Source: Tetranychus cinnabarinus | Lineage: Eukaryota; Arthropoda; Arachnida; Trombidiformes; Tetranychidae | Direction: 5' to 3' | Assembly: GCA_022266195.1 (NCBI GenBank) | Contig: WHVY01000002.1 | Span: forward strand, 8,943,001 to 9,007,000 | DNA: 64,000 bases | Part shown: positions 21,016 to 34,600 of the stretch, one piece after another | Position numbering within the stretch: position 1 is the stretch's first letter | Layout of the letters: every line of letters begins with the position of its first letter | Notes under the pieces: model-generated | The model's input: the letters and a program-made list of their open reading frames with translations, nothing else | Databases searched by the model: none | What the model was told of the DNA's origin: nothing | Translations under genes and position numbers: made by a program

Positions 21016-21780
21016 ATGGATTTAAGATTTTATTTTATTCAACTCATCGTTTTAAATTTGATTTGTTCGTCATCAAATCAAATAAACAATTACGAAATGT
21101 AGAAAGCTGCTGCTTCTCATGTTGATTATTATATGAATATCAAAACCGGTAAGGACTTACAATGGATGAGCCCAAAAGGCCAGGAGAACGACAGAATATG
21201 GAAACTATGGAGAAATGATAGTGTCTTACACAGTTCAAATATTTACTGGATTCCAAACAGTAAAGTGCGATTCGATGATAACGATAATCTTTATCTTTAT
21301 TTATTCAAGAATCAAACGAGTAGTTTGCATGGACCAATCAGGATCAACTCATCGCATATTGAACTGGACATGAAGTTTAATATAACCAAAGAGGAAATAG
21401 ATGCGTATCCAGATAAGATTGACAAAGAATTCAAACATCAATCATATGAAAATCATGAAATCGAATTCGACTTAATGCGTCATGCTCGTTGGCTTCTGAT
21501 GCAATTGACTTATAAACTTTATGATGCAATTTCAATCCAGTCGAGGCCTCCTCTCAATATTAATCTTGAACTGGATTCGTCAACTGCTTCCCTTTTCCCG
21601 AAAATTGAAAAAGATGATTATTTCATATTGAATATTATAAATTTTGTTGATAAAATCTCATGGATGGGAGAAAAAGCTGCGGATGATTGGCACCCAGAAA
21701 AGCTACCTTACTGGTGGGTTAATGGTTCGATTAACTGGAATGTGGCCTCTCATTCAATTTTAAATTATACAATTGTATAA
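21016..21780 (+). pseudogene. Family B copy B2 with a nonsense codon after the signal peptide
   Basis: The ATG at 21016 corresponds to the B1 start and begins a signal peptide (MDLRFYFIQLIVLNLICSSS). Codon 29 is TAG (21100-21102) where B1 has TGG (Trp28). After that the frame is open for the remainder of the protein to 21780, with the same conserved blocks as B1 (KFNITKEEIDAYPDKI, LELDSSTASLFPKIEKDDYF, SHSILNYTIV). Reinitiation at the ATG at 21133 would give a 215-residue protein without signal peptide. The otherwise clean frame suggests a recent mutation, a segregating null allele or stop readthrough. Confidence 0.8.
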
Positions 21781-21892
21781 CAAACACTTAACGAAATTTA
21801 AATTGTAATCATCATTGGACTTGTTTAATAATAAAAGGTAATTGTAATTAACGCTATAATGAAACTGCAACTATTCATGATTAAACACAATC

Positions 21893-22063
21893 CTAAGACA
21901 GTTTATTATTTTCGTAACAAAATTCGGTGAATTTAACAGTTACTTCGTTCAGTCGATCGATAATTGAAGCACTTGAAACGGCCGACTTGAATTTATTCAC
22001 TTGATTCTTGGCTCGATAACGAAACCTTGGTCTAGTCCTAGAATTATTTGTATATGTACTCAT
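21893..22063 (-). pseudogene. Internally deleted copy of the small membrane-protein gene
   Basis: The start ATG (22061-22063) and the first ~30 codons match the gene at 17681-18149, then the sequence jumps to the 3' half of exon 2 (SIDRLNEV region). About 290 bp, including the intron, the membrane segment and part of both exons, are missing. It cannot encode the membrane anchor. Confidence 0.85.
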
Positions 22064-22353
22064 TTTGAGATGGTTTTGGGTAAAGAATGAGTTAATTAAA
22101 GATATAATTGCCTCTTATTTATTCAAATTCATCTAATCCTTCTAGTTGGATTCCTCAAGAAATGTAGGATTTTATAGCATTGGAAAAGAGTGAGACAAAC
22201 TTTGATACTTTTAAGAATTAATGTTTTATTCCAAAGCAGGGTTAAGATTAGGTGAGTTTTTCAAGGAAATATAAAGTGACCATTTCATGTAAGAAAAAAA
22301 AGAAAGCGAAAAAGATTCGAGCGTGTTGAAATGTGTCTGCATATTCAATCTCT

Positions 22354-24362
22354 TCAGATACTTTGCTCTGGTTTACGGACATCGTCGATTTTCAAAATCA
22401 TCTTGACCAGTTGAGTTGCTAAAGAGATTTGTTGTTTTTTACTGGTTAGCGTTTCAATGACATTTTGAACTTTCATGTCTGAAAAAAATAAAAAAACGTG
22501 TCAGTGGCAAGAGCATGAGGACAATGTTGACAAGGTGGATAGGGGAGGACAGAAAAACTTACCATTGGTTCCTTTGTTAAGACAATCGATACCAAGCCAT
22601 GGATTATTCTCAAGCTTTTGACGAGCTTTTAGATCTGTAACCACATCAATTGCAGAAAGTCCGCTATTCTCAGATAAAGCTAATGGAATACTGTCCAATG
22701 CATCAGCAAAAGCACGAAGAGCATACTGTTCGATTGTGGCAATCTTATTAGCTTGTTCAGCAACAGCTAATGAGCAAGAGATTTCTGCTGCTCCTCCTCC
22801 ATAGACTACTCGGTTATCACGAACAAGATTCCTCACTACACAAAGGGCATCGTGAAGAGACCTTTTAGCTTCTTCAACAATCATTTTATTACCTCCACGA
22901 ATAAATATGGTGACAGCTCGGGTATTAGGACACTTTTCAATGACCAGCATTCTGTCTTTGGTAGTACCAAAGCTTACTTCTCTGACCAGACCAGCAGATC
23001 CTAGCTTTTCAGGGCTAAGTTCTTCGAAACGAGGGACAATTCGTCCATTGGTTGCAATAGCAATCAACTCAATTTCAGGTCCACCAACCCATCGAACAGC
23101 AGGTAATTCTCTTTGTAAAAGTAAATGATTTGCTTCATCATCAAAACCCCATTGACAAATAACTAGGTTAGCACCAGAGTCTTTGACTCGTTGAACCATG
23201 TCATCAAATTTTTCTTGCTCATACTTTCTTAAAGCTCGGTAATCTTCGACAGATTTAACGTCCAACTTATGTTTGGTCTTTGGCTTGGGAGGTTCGAAAG
23301 GACATGTGAGAATAGCCAATTTTACATCTTTAAGTTCTTTGGGCATCTGGGGGTGGCTAAATTGCTTATCAACTATCACACCTTTAACTAAAACGGTATC
23401 TTCCAATCTACCTCCTTGTTTTGCTTCCATTTTAATTAATTCAAAGTCTACGTCTTTTCTTTCCAAATCAGCAACAGACATTACAGCATCAACTGCTATT
23501 TCGGCAAATTGACGGAGACATTTGTTAACAATTTTTGACCCTAAAGTAGTTTGGGCTGTTTTTATAAGAGGTTCCAAATTATCTCTACTAACCGGGAATT
23601 TGTCACTGATATTATCAAGATGATCTATTGCGTATTTAGCAGCCATCTCAAAACCATCAGTAATACGAATGGGGTGAAGCCCTTTATCGAGTAGTAATTC
23701 AGCTTGAGCTAAGAGAGCTCCAGCAAGAACTGGAAAAATAAAATAAAATTTATGAGTGTTGGTCAAACTTCAGAGTATTGGTATATTAACATAAATCCAT
23801 ACAACGGTTTGTTGATCGATTAAATTAATCTTGCACAGTGTCTGAACAATTTTACCAAGCAAAAATGGTAATTGAAATTCGCTGTGCTTTAAGAATCTAA
23901 GCCAACCCATTTTTATTAACATACCTACAACACCGGTAGTGCCATCACCAATCTCGTCGTCTTGAGACTGGGACAGTTGGACCATTAATTTAGCGATTTC
24001 GTTTTCAACATCCATCATCTTAAGTATAGTTGCCCCATCATTAGTTATGGTTACATCTCCATCAGAAGAGACCATCATCTTATCCAAACCTTTGGGTCCA
24101 AGGGAGGTTTGAATGATGGTTGAAATAGTTCTTGAGGCAACAATATGTGCCTAATATGAAAGAAAGCATGACAAAGAGGAAAATTAACAATTTAGAATAG
24201 AACAAAACAATTAAATGTTAAAAGATAAAAGAAAGTAAAAAAATTATTAAATAAGTAACCCACCTTTAAAGCCTCAAGTCCACTGAGACGTTTTTGTTTC
24301 TCTTTAAGAATAAAGAAAGGACGGCCATATTCGTCAAAGGCAAGTGTTCCAATAGATGTCAT
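22354..24362 (-). CDS. CCT5: T-complex protein 1 subunit epsilon
   Basis: Four exons (24264-24362, 23925-24150, 22563-23729, 22354-22478) give 538 residues, against 541 for the human protein. CCT5 is one of eight subunits of the cytosolic TRiC/CCT chaperonin that folds actin and tubulin. The protein opens [18 protein letters not shown], then [12 protein letters not shown] (nucleotide binding), [19 protein letters not shown] (catalytic Asp) and [17 protein letters not shown]. The apical domain has [18 protein letters not shown] and [16 protein letters not shown], both epsilon-specific, and the equatorial part [29 protein letters not shown] and [14 protein letters not shown]. All introns are short (84-195 nt). 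The gene is intact and typical. It borders duplication unit 2. Confidence 0.98.
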
Positions 24363-25649
24363 ATTGTCAACTTGCGATTAAACGAAAAATTTAATTAAAC
24401 AATATAACAATAAATTAAAACTACCAAACACGTTGTAAGCAATTACAATTAAAGCTGAACAATCTAGGGGAGGGTAACCACAAAGAGATCTTGGAGCAAC
24501 AACGTGCTTAGGCTTGGGTGGAAACAATAACGCCATCTACCTCTCAATAGATGAAGTTTTCCATTTGATGGCTTGAAAATAAATCGATGAAAATTTTTGC
24601 GAATTATAAACCAAATTAATAATAAACACTTTTCATGATCACATTGGAAGAACAATGAAGAGTTGCTGAAGAAAGAGGGAAGTCAAACCTTAAATACAGC
24701 CAAAGAAAATGAGATTAGCATAAAGTAATTCAACTTATCGCACACAATCAAACTTGATCCATTGGGAATTTTGATAAGAGAAATGATCAAAAATAATTAA
24801 CATAGTACCTTAAAAGGTATGATTTCTGTAGACATTTTTGTCTCATAAAAACTCTCCAAGAATCAAGTTTGATTGTAGAGCCACAAATTATTTCACGTTA
24901 AACACTTTGATTGCATGAATTAGACGATCTATGATTAGTCAATCATTTTTACATTATCATTTATTGTGATTAAAAACCACCAATCAATACAAGCATCAAT
25001 TGTTTCCCCTATTAAAGTCATCAAAATACATTTCTATTTAAAGAATGTTCAACATGAAAGTTGATTAGAGTAACATTTCAACAAAACATGTTAATTTTTA
25101 TAAAAAATTGAGAAAGATGTTTGAAAAAAAGTAAAAAGATGGCGACACTATTTGAACCTCGAAGAAAATACGAAAACCAAAACAACTTTTTAACCAAAAA
25201 ATAACCAAAGCTAATTGTAATGATAATTCTGACGGAAGGATGGGCGTGATAAGGTGGTTTCTTTTTTCAGTGATGCGTTTAAATAATACGAGATTCGCTA
25301 TTCTCTCTCTAAACAGATAAAAGACTCACGTACTTTTCACTAATACCTTTTAATAACCACTTTGAAAATTGGTGAGGAAACTTGATCAAGTCTTGCTGAC
25401 CAGTTTCCATGTGAATACAGTTTTTGTGATTTTGTGATATAAACAACTCATTGGACTAAATTTAATCAACATTAATCCAACTCGTTAAAGTAAAGTTAAA
25501 AGTTTTAGACAAATCTTTTCATCCACTTCGAAGTTTTTTGCTGTCAACTTTTGCATTGGCGCTTTTTTGTTTTCAAATCAAAAGACTATTTCGATCAAAC
25601 ATCAATCAACTATTTAGTTGATTTGATTTATCCGAAGCATTGGAGCTCA
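24363..25649. other. Divergent intergenic region between CCT5 and melanotransferrin
   Basis: Upstream of CCT5 (minus) and melanotransferrin (plus). Holds both promoters and 5' UTRs; AT-rich. The 24464-24655 frame has no coding character. A 5' UTR intron for CCT5 is possible but not resolved. Confidence 0.45.
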
Positions 25650-28600
25650 ATGATGGATACGAATGTGTACAAACGAGCTTTCCCTCTTTTCTGGTTCCTT
25701 CTACTCATAGCATCTGTGAATACACAAAAAAGTAAGTAATCAAATTTTTTAAACTTTTCAATTTTTATTTCGTTTCAAAAAAGTGAGGAATGCTGATTAC
25801 CCACAGACTTTCATTGTTAGTTATGCAAAATCAAGCTCAAATGTTTGCGGTCAGATAATCTAACATTTCTTTCTACTTTTTTGAAACGGAAAACACTTCA
25901 GACAAACTTTTCGACCTTATCAAAGTTACAATTAAAACAATTCATTTCCATTGTTTACCTAAATCAATTGCCGATGACCAACGAAATCATGATCACTTCT
26001 GAACAATTAAATCTCAATCACGTCAATTAACTTTCAATTTTCAGTAAAGTAAACATTAAAATTGAATAAGTCAACTTGAAGTGACAATTTATTATAACAC
26101 ACTTATGATTGATGAATGGTTATCCAAAACAGCAAAACATGGTTATGTTGACAAATTGTGAATAATTACGCTAACTTGATAATATACAATTAGCTGAATT
26201 GCCGGACCAGAACCAAGAATTTACTTGTTATCCAACAAATTCAATGTTAACAAAATAGTATGAAATCATCTCCAAAGATCCTTATTCAAGAGAAAAAGTT
26301 ATCTCTGTCAATCTGATTCACTGTCAAAAGTAAAGTTGACATTAGATTGACAATAATATGTTCTTGATCAAAGTAATCATTATAAACAGCAAAACTATAC
26401 TTTCCAAATCACTTTTGATTGTTGACAGGTTTAAGCCCGGAAGGCTAGAGATAAAAAAGATGAATGATTAACCATTTTCCTGGCTTCCTTTGACTTTTCT
26501 CTTCCTTTCTAATGATCAAATGCGCTTCCATTAATCATCTGATTCCTTTGTTTTTATCATGGTCCCTGTTTCCAAATTAATAAGACATTTCAATTAGATG
26601 GTTAAAACCATTCAAGGTTCATTCCTAGATTTAAATAAAAATAAAAAATTCAATCAAAATCAATATATTTCTCATATCAATGTAACTCACATGTAACAAA
26701 AAAGGGCCATGAGCTGGTTACTCCAGAAACATGTTAGTCCAGATTTATCCAAGAATATGTTTCAATAAACAGACGAAAGATCTTTCACTGTAGCTGTTGT
26801 TGCTGATGATACTGACAATCATGATTGAAACAATTGATAATTAAGATTAAAGATGGTCAGATACGTTAAAATAATAATGAAACTGAAAATGATCCTTTAC
26901 TCATCAATCGCCTTCGATTTGAATCCTATCGGGATTGCATATCTTGATCCAAAGTCTCTTGTTTACCATTTTAATTTTACCCGTTAATTTTTGAATCTTG
27001 CTTACAAGGTTTAACCTGTTGTTTGTTTACTAATTTTGTGATACTTTGTAATTTTATTGTGTTGTTAATAAGTCCAGGATTAATTAACTCTTGTTGATCA
27101 ACTGTAATTTAATAATTCAAATATTAAATGTTTACTTCAGTTTAAAATGTGGTTCGCTCTTGAAAATTATAAAACGCAACCATTTTTTTTGCTTCAGATC
27201 AAAACCAAACCTTAATTTGCTTTCATTGTTTGATCTTAATCATCTGGAATTTCGAGATGCTTTCAAAGGTAAGTTTGATTATTTTGTGAATCAAAAACCA
27301 TTTTCAACATAATTTCAGGGTCGATAAAGATATATTTGCATAGTTAAAAATTAAAATCTTGACCAGATTTTTTCTTCTCCTAGAAAATGGTCTTACATTC
27401 AGGTAACATAATTAGCTGTAAATAAAATTAACAGAAAGGATAATTTAAAATGAAGAAAAAAAATTAACAAAAACGATGAAACCCCATTGAATAGTTAGGA
27501 ATACTAATTAGATAGTACAATTAAGATGTAATCATCATTTTTCAAGCTAATGATTGAAAAAAAGCAAGAAAACATAAACTGTAAATTTTGATGTTTAAAT
27601 GGTTTAGTATTAGTTAATAGTGATTGTTGACTAAGAGGAAAAATGGACAATTTAATTAGAAAAATTTAAATGTTGTTGGTTAGTGAATGTATCTGAATTG
27701 GTTGGTTGCATGTGTTGATGAGTTATAAAAGGTTGAACCCAACAAAAGCATGATAAAACCATGCAAGACAAGCCCAAATCAAATCAAGTTTACTTTTAAC
27801 AATTTAAGATGATATGGGTAATAGCAATTGAAATTTGTGGCAATTAATCAGTCAACAATCTAACGTGACTCTAGGTGACTCCAGGTCAGTCAATTGAACC
27901 ACAATTAATATAATTAACCAACCAAGTAACACAAGTGACACACAAGAATAAGGTTTGTCAATGAAACAAGTTGTTACCTTTACTCGGTGTTACGATTATT
28001 AAATAACCAAATTTGATGATTTGTGTTTAAATTAAATTTCCAGTTAACCTTCAATTGTTAAACAAAAACATTGATAATACAGTTTAATATCACAAATAAT
28101 ATCTAATAGCAAGTTTCACCAATCATCACAGTTGAAGTAAAAATGAAGATTATCATGAAGATGATGAAGCCCTTGAAGACGCTGAGATGGAATCCTTGAA
28201 ATGCCAATTTCAATCAATTGAAAATTGGCGTGAAAAAACAAAACAAAACCAAAAAAAATGGCTAAAAATCGTCAAGATGAAGTTCTGAGCAAAATTTTGA
28301 TTGAAGAAAAAAGAGAAGATGAAAAAGGTTTCATGAAAATCATGAGATGTTTCAATGAAAAGACGATGATTATGGTTAAGCTTCTGATTTTTGAATAAAC
28401 CAATGAACCGATTAAAGCTGATCAATTCTGGTAAAAGTAAAATGAAAATTGAATGAGAAACTGATTTACGGATTAACATGGTTACAACGTATTAATATTA
28501 TCAAACCCTTCATGTTTATTAACAACAATTAACATTGAATAATCTATTGTTTATCAACACAAAGAAATTGATCCAAATGAGGAATGAAAGTTAGGTTAAT

Positions 28601-31600
28601 GTTAAAAGGTTGATAACCAAAATGAAGCTTCTTTTCGCACTTCAATTGTTCATCTGATTTAATTTCAAGGTGCACCTAGTGTTATCAAGATTCAGATGAG
28701 GATGAGATGAAGGTAATTGTTTGTTGCCTTAGTTAATTGTGAGAAACAAGAGGAAACTAGTTTAACCATGATTCTGTTGAAATCTCAATGTAAACCTTTC
28801 CTTAACCAGAGTAGTTAACATTTTACAATATTTACTGGTCACGCAAATAATTTACTAAATTAATATAAGCTATTAAAAGTCAATGTCCAATTGTCCATTT
28901 TGATTTTTGTCCCTTCAAGTAGCCATGTTTGATTAGAGGACACATATTTTAATGAATTGAACACGAAATAATGCATTTAAGACATTTGTTAAATGTCCAT
29001 TCATTTCAACCATTAATATTAATATGATTCATTTTTCTGTTGTCAATAAACATTTATGGTTAACATTAACAACTGTAATCATGTACAATTTACTAATCAT
29101 TGTTTTTGATCCTTCACTTTACCTGATGCTGTTTTATGGATTACCTGGCTCTTCATTCAGGTCAAGATCATATTCACATTGAAATGTGAACTGACTTTGC
29201 ACAGTTAACAGTATTTGTCAATCAAATTTGATTCACTAAATGGTCAAAAGAAATAGGTAAAAATTAAAAAAAAATTAGCTGAGAAACAATTAAACTTTTT
29301 TTTTATTACATTCTACATTCAATTGATTATTTGGTTTCACAGTAGATTCAAGTTGTAACACAATTGAATGAAGATTAATTGATGAGAAAAGGTTGGTATA
29401 AGTTTTAATTGTTACTCGGATATTGATCATGATTTGGTGTCATTGGTGTAATGTAGTTAATAGTCAATTGATATGTTAAAATGATGGGTCAATGATTGTG
29501 TTTATAATGGATTGAATTGTGGTGAGAAAAAGAAACGATCAAGTTCAATCGTTCCTGGTTCAATTGCTGAATTGTGTTTATCAATTATATTTTTGTAATA
29601 CATGTGATTATGTTAAACCGGTTTAACCCAATTTGGGTAAACCAAGAACTGTTGTAACCTTGATTTTAAATAAACCAAGAGATTTACCTTTCATTGGTTA
29701 AAGCCCAAAATGACAAATTAACTTTACTTTTTGCCCAACAATTAATCATTTATAATTATATTTTTTTATTACAATTGAACAGCAAACATCCTATTATGTG
29801 TTCCAGAGGATTTAATCAATGAATGTCATACAATGGCTAATCTTTTTCCAGGTCTGATAACTTGTATTTCAGCTAAAGACAAGTAAGTCACGATTGTGCC
29901 TTTAACTATCATTACCATTTAACAAATTTCACTGAATTAATCATCATGAATCAACATGATTATCAACATAATTATCCTTAATGTATTCATATCAAAATGA
30001 CAAGCTTAATGATATTACAGAAGCCCTGTTTGTTTGTATTATTGACGGTGGATGATCAAGATTCATTTGAAAGGTGAAAATAAAGGTGGATAAAAGGGAG
30101 GTTTGAGGTGGTATTAATTTTAGATGATGAAGGTGATTTGATAGATTCTCTGGTCAGTATATTAATGTTGATTGGTTGGTAGTAATTAAATGAACAGTTT
30201 GAGAACATTTAACTCATGTTGCAAAAAGATCCAGTGTAAACACATTGAAAAAAAACCTTGCAGTCCACTTGTTGAGCTTTACATTGATTGAACAAATCAC
30301 AGTTAGCAAGGTTTTTTTAATCACAACTAAACATGATTATAAATAATTTAGTGATTGTACAGCAATCAAAAGTCCATTTAGCGAGTCCAATGATTCAAAA
30401 TGATCCGTATTTCATACAAAAATAATGATTGTTAGGAAGTAAAAGAAGCTTGCTTACAAAAGGTGAACATAGATTTGGATATAATCAACTAATTGTAACC
30501 ATTGTAACCTTGTAGCATTTGTTGACTATAATTAGATATATTAATGAATTAAAAGAAGCAAAATTGTAATAAATGTCTATTAAATCTTTGATGATAGCAA
30601 CGATATTTAAAACAATGAGATGAATAATCATGATCAAAGTTAACACTTTGTTTACAAGTTGAATGATGCAGCAAAAAGAAGTGATTTGGAGCGAAATTTG
30701 AATTTCCTTTAAATTGAACAAAATAATTAAAATTGGTAAATTAACAAACAAATTAGCAGCTTTTTCACTCCATTTTTAGGTTAATTATTGCAAGTTGATT
30801 AGTTTGGTATAAAAATATATTTAATTCAATGGAAACAATCAACAATCAATTAACAGGAAAAGGCTTTTGAGTTTCACATAAAAATGCATCCAAGTTGCCA
30901 TTCATTTAGATAATTTATAATCAAATGATTCACGATTAAGTGTTAATTTAATTTGCACCTGAAAATAACAATCAATGAAGCCTGATTCAATAATAGACAA
31001 AAATTCAATGAGTATAAACTGATTAAACATGGAAAGTATTAGATGATATTTCAGACAATTTTCAATGTTAATCGAAACTGTTGATTGTTGCAGTTGTCCA
31101 TTAATCAGTTTGATGAAGTGACGCTTAAATCAGCAGGCAAAAGATGATTGTGATTAACCAGAAACAATCATATTACAATCATATTACAATCTTATTTACA
31201 ATTATATTTCCCTGAATTTACTTGATGATCATTAATAATGCTTATTCAATCCTAATGAGACTTTTTATTTTCTCGGTCAATAAGTTTCAATGAAAGCTAT
31301 CAGTTGATTGTTAACGATCAATAAATTGTTGCAAAAAAAGTGATAACTTTATTTTAACTTTCAATGTATTTACTGACAAATCAACTTGAAAATTAATTGC
31401 ATTTCACTTACAAATCGTTTACATTTATCTTAATCATTTTGACTTCTTCATCGAATCATCAATGAAATTAATTATTCTTGATGTCGATTCATTTTTAATT
31501 ACAATTTTAAAGTGGGTGATCAAGCTTGTTAATCAATTAACATAAAAGTATGAAAATTTACCAAAAAAATTGTTCAACATTTCAAGGTTTAACTTACCTT

Positions 31601-34600
31601 TGATTTGCCATCAAAATTCAATCATTAACTCATCATTTATTGAAAAATAGTGGAAATAAATTGTCTAACAATTTATATTTATCAATTTGATTCAATTGAA
31701 ACGGTATTTACTATTAGTATTTATTAGTATTTGTATTGATAAGGAACAATGTTAAACCCGCAATTTCATTGATATTATTTTCAATTCAATCTTAACAGTT
31801 TATTGTAATGATGATTAAAGGAGTAAATAATAGATTTAATAAAAATAGTAAATAAAGACGATGAATGTCAATTGTATTGATACAAAGAAGGTTGTATTAG
31901 TTTCAATTGTTGTTATTGATTGGAATCAATTGCGAATCCATTGATGTTTGTATTAATGTTAACAAGATTACCGTGTTTCCGCACATTCTAGCACCGGGCT
32001 TAATAATGAAAATTTTCACTTCTTAAGTCATGTTGACACTCATAATTTAGCTCTGTGTCTTAAAAATGATTAAAATAAGCAAGAATCGATAACAAAAAGA
32101 TATGTATCCAATGTAATAAAAACCAGTTTTAAGTTCATTTTTAAGCCACAGTGTTAAATTATGAGTGTCAACAGAGCTTAAAAGTGAACTCACTCATTAA
32201 CAAGCTCGGTGCTAGAATGTGCGGAAACACGGTAGTTAGCCTTGTAGCCATTAATTGTTGATGTAAATGAGATTTTATTGGTTTTACTGTTGATGGTAAC
32301 AATTAGGCAAACTGGTCAATCAATGTTCAAACGTTGCACTCTAAATCTAGCCTTTGAATATGTAATCAGAAGCTATAAAGCTGTGTAATCAAATGATTAC
32401 CTGGAGGCTTCAGAAATGCTTAAATTTACATTTAATATGTAACCACACAGACAGAAATGAAACCACCTCAATATTATGATTGTTAAATAATATATAAAAT
32501 ACTGATCATAAACTATTATCATGTTTATGGATTTTATTTTCAGGTTTATGAGCAAGCTTCTGTTGTATTGCTGATAATTTACAATGATAGAGGTAATAAG
32601 ATGAGTTAAGATGAAGCTGACTTGGTGACCATCCTTTGTTTTTTTTCATGTAACCATCCGCAGGGCATTTGATGTGTTATTAATATATTGTAAAACAGTA
32701 ATAGTTAGATTGTTGAACAATTAAACTTGGTAGCAACATTGGGCTTTGTAAATGCAGGAACAAATGTGTTACGAGGAAACAAGGTTAACACTGTTTGTAT
32801 TGAGTTAGGCCTAAGTCAAGTGGAAACGAAAAACCAAGGCTTTTAAGGCTCATCATTATTTCGTTAAATGATGTTTCTCAGCATTTCTTTATAACAGTCT
32901 TCATTAGCTAATTGTTGTTTCCTTTTGACAATCATGTAAATTAGAGATGACGATGAGTTGATCAAAAATTTAGGTGTATAAATAAGGCTTACGCATCATC
33001 AATGACAGTTACCTACAACAGCAACGTTTACAATAGATATTCCGATGATTATTCTGATGATTCTGGTGATGATACATTAATGGTGTTGTTTGGTTCCTTT
33101 TATGACGCACTTTTCTTCCACAGAGTTGATATCATGATTCATGATCTACAATTATAACCATTGTCATGAGAAGTTGCTTTTTACTTCTAATCCAAGCTGC
33201 CATTAAAACTCGACTTTCGTTGACCTTAATCATTTTGTTCCTGTTTCCCATTTCAATTGAACATTAGACATCAACTAGATAGTTAAAAAAATTATGTTGA
33301 GTTAATTATCAAACTAAAAATTTCAATCATTAAAATCAATGGTTTTACCTTCAGCAGCTTTTCAATGTTTTACTTACCAAATGCAAATCCTATAGCAGGT
33401 CTTACAGGTTTCATTATTATTTAACAATAATTGAGCTTTTTTGATGGATTGGTTAGGATTAAAATTTCATGGTACAACCGATTGGTGTGACTAGGTGAAA
33501 GTGTTTCTCCATTAAAGATGCTTCCGTAATCAATAACAGCTGAAAAATGTTGAGCTTCTCAGGATTCAGGGCAATCTGAGCCTCGTGATTTCCATTGCGT
33601 CCTTGGCTTTGGTATTAACAGTCATTGGCAATTAAACTTGAAAATATATTTCATTCGTTTTTTCCCTCAATTTTGCTTCAATTTCTTTCATTCCCAAATC
33701 TGTTCAGGTTAAAAATAAGAGAATAAATTAACAAATTAACAAATTAACAATATAATTCATAGATTAATTAACAAACAAAAGCAAAATAAACAAAAACGAT
33801 AAACAAAGAGGTAGCAGTGAATGCAATTTATTAAAGCAAAAGCAAACTTATTACAGTTGTGCCCGACAGAGGGTCGAGGCGGAGATGATCGTACATAGAG
33901 CAAATCCATCTGGTGTTTTTACAAAAAATTCACACCCATAGCGGTACATTCCACCCAAAGAGTAAAGAAGAAGAGACTGCGATAATTAGAAATACAATTT
34001 GTTGCTGTATAATAGCACTGGTGGTGCTAGTAGTAAGAAACACTTTCTTTTCTCTTTCCAACTTAAATAATTATCAATTTTTTTAAATTGATTAAATTGG
34101 CCAATTTTGATTAAAAAAAGAAAGAGAAAAGAAAGTGTTTCTTACTACTAGCACCACCAGTGCTATTATACAGCAACAAATTGTATTTCTAATTATCGCA
34201 GTCTCTTCTTCTTTACTCTTTGATTCCACCGCTTAAGTTTACAAAAGACAATAATAAAAAATTTACATAATTATTTAAGTAGATTAATATTAGAAATAAT
34301 AGAAAATTATTAAATTGTTGATTCCTTTTGTTCAGGCCCATATCGATTAAATACATTGTATATTGGTTAATGGAGTAGATTTCTTTGCTAAGTGGCTTCA
34401 GATAGCCATCCTGAGTTTGACTAAGGCCAAGGCAAACGTCCTGGGGTCAAGCATCTCCATCACCCAACATGACCAACACTTGATTAATTCAAAATTAAAT
34501 AATTTTATTGAATAATTATTTATTATTAGGTAGTGTTAGACTCATCTTGAGTTATTTAGCTGTGTTTGATTTTTTTGATAAGAATATATTTTTTGAGCTT

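Larger units (their letters stand above)
19356..22213. repeat. Tandem segmental duplication, unit 2 (A3-B2-membrane pseudogene)
   Basis: Aligns with unit 1 (15126-18300) in order and orientation. It differs by a nonsense codon in B2, a roughly 290-bp internal deletion in the small membrane gene, and small indels in the spacers. CCT5 follows immediately to the right. Confidence 0.9.

Noticed and set aside
33860..33900. Possible tRNA-like or structured RNA in the GC-richer patch (CCCGACAGAGGGTCGAGG)
   Set aside because: No cloverleaf, A/B-box pair or complete stem could be formed; a coding remnant explains the composition better.
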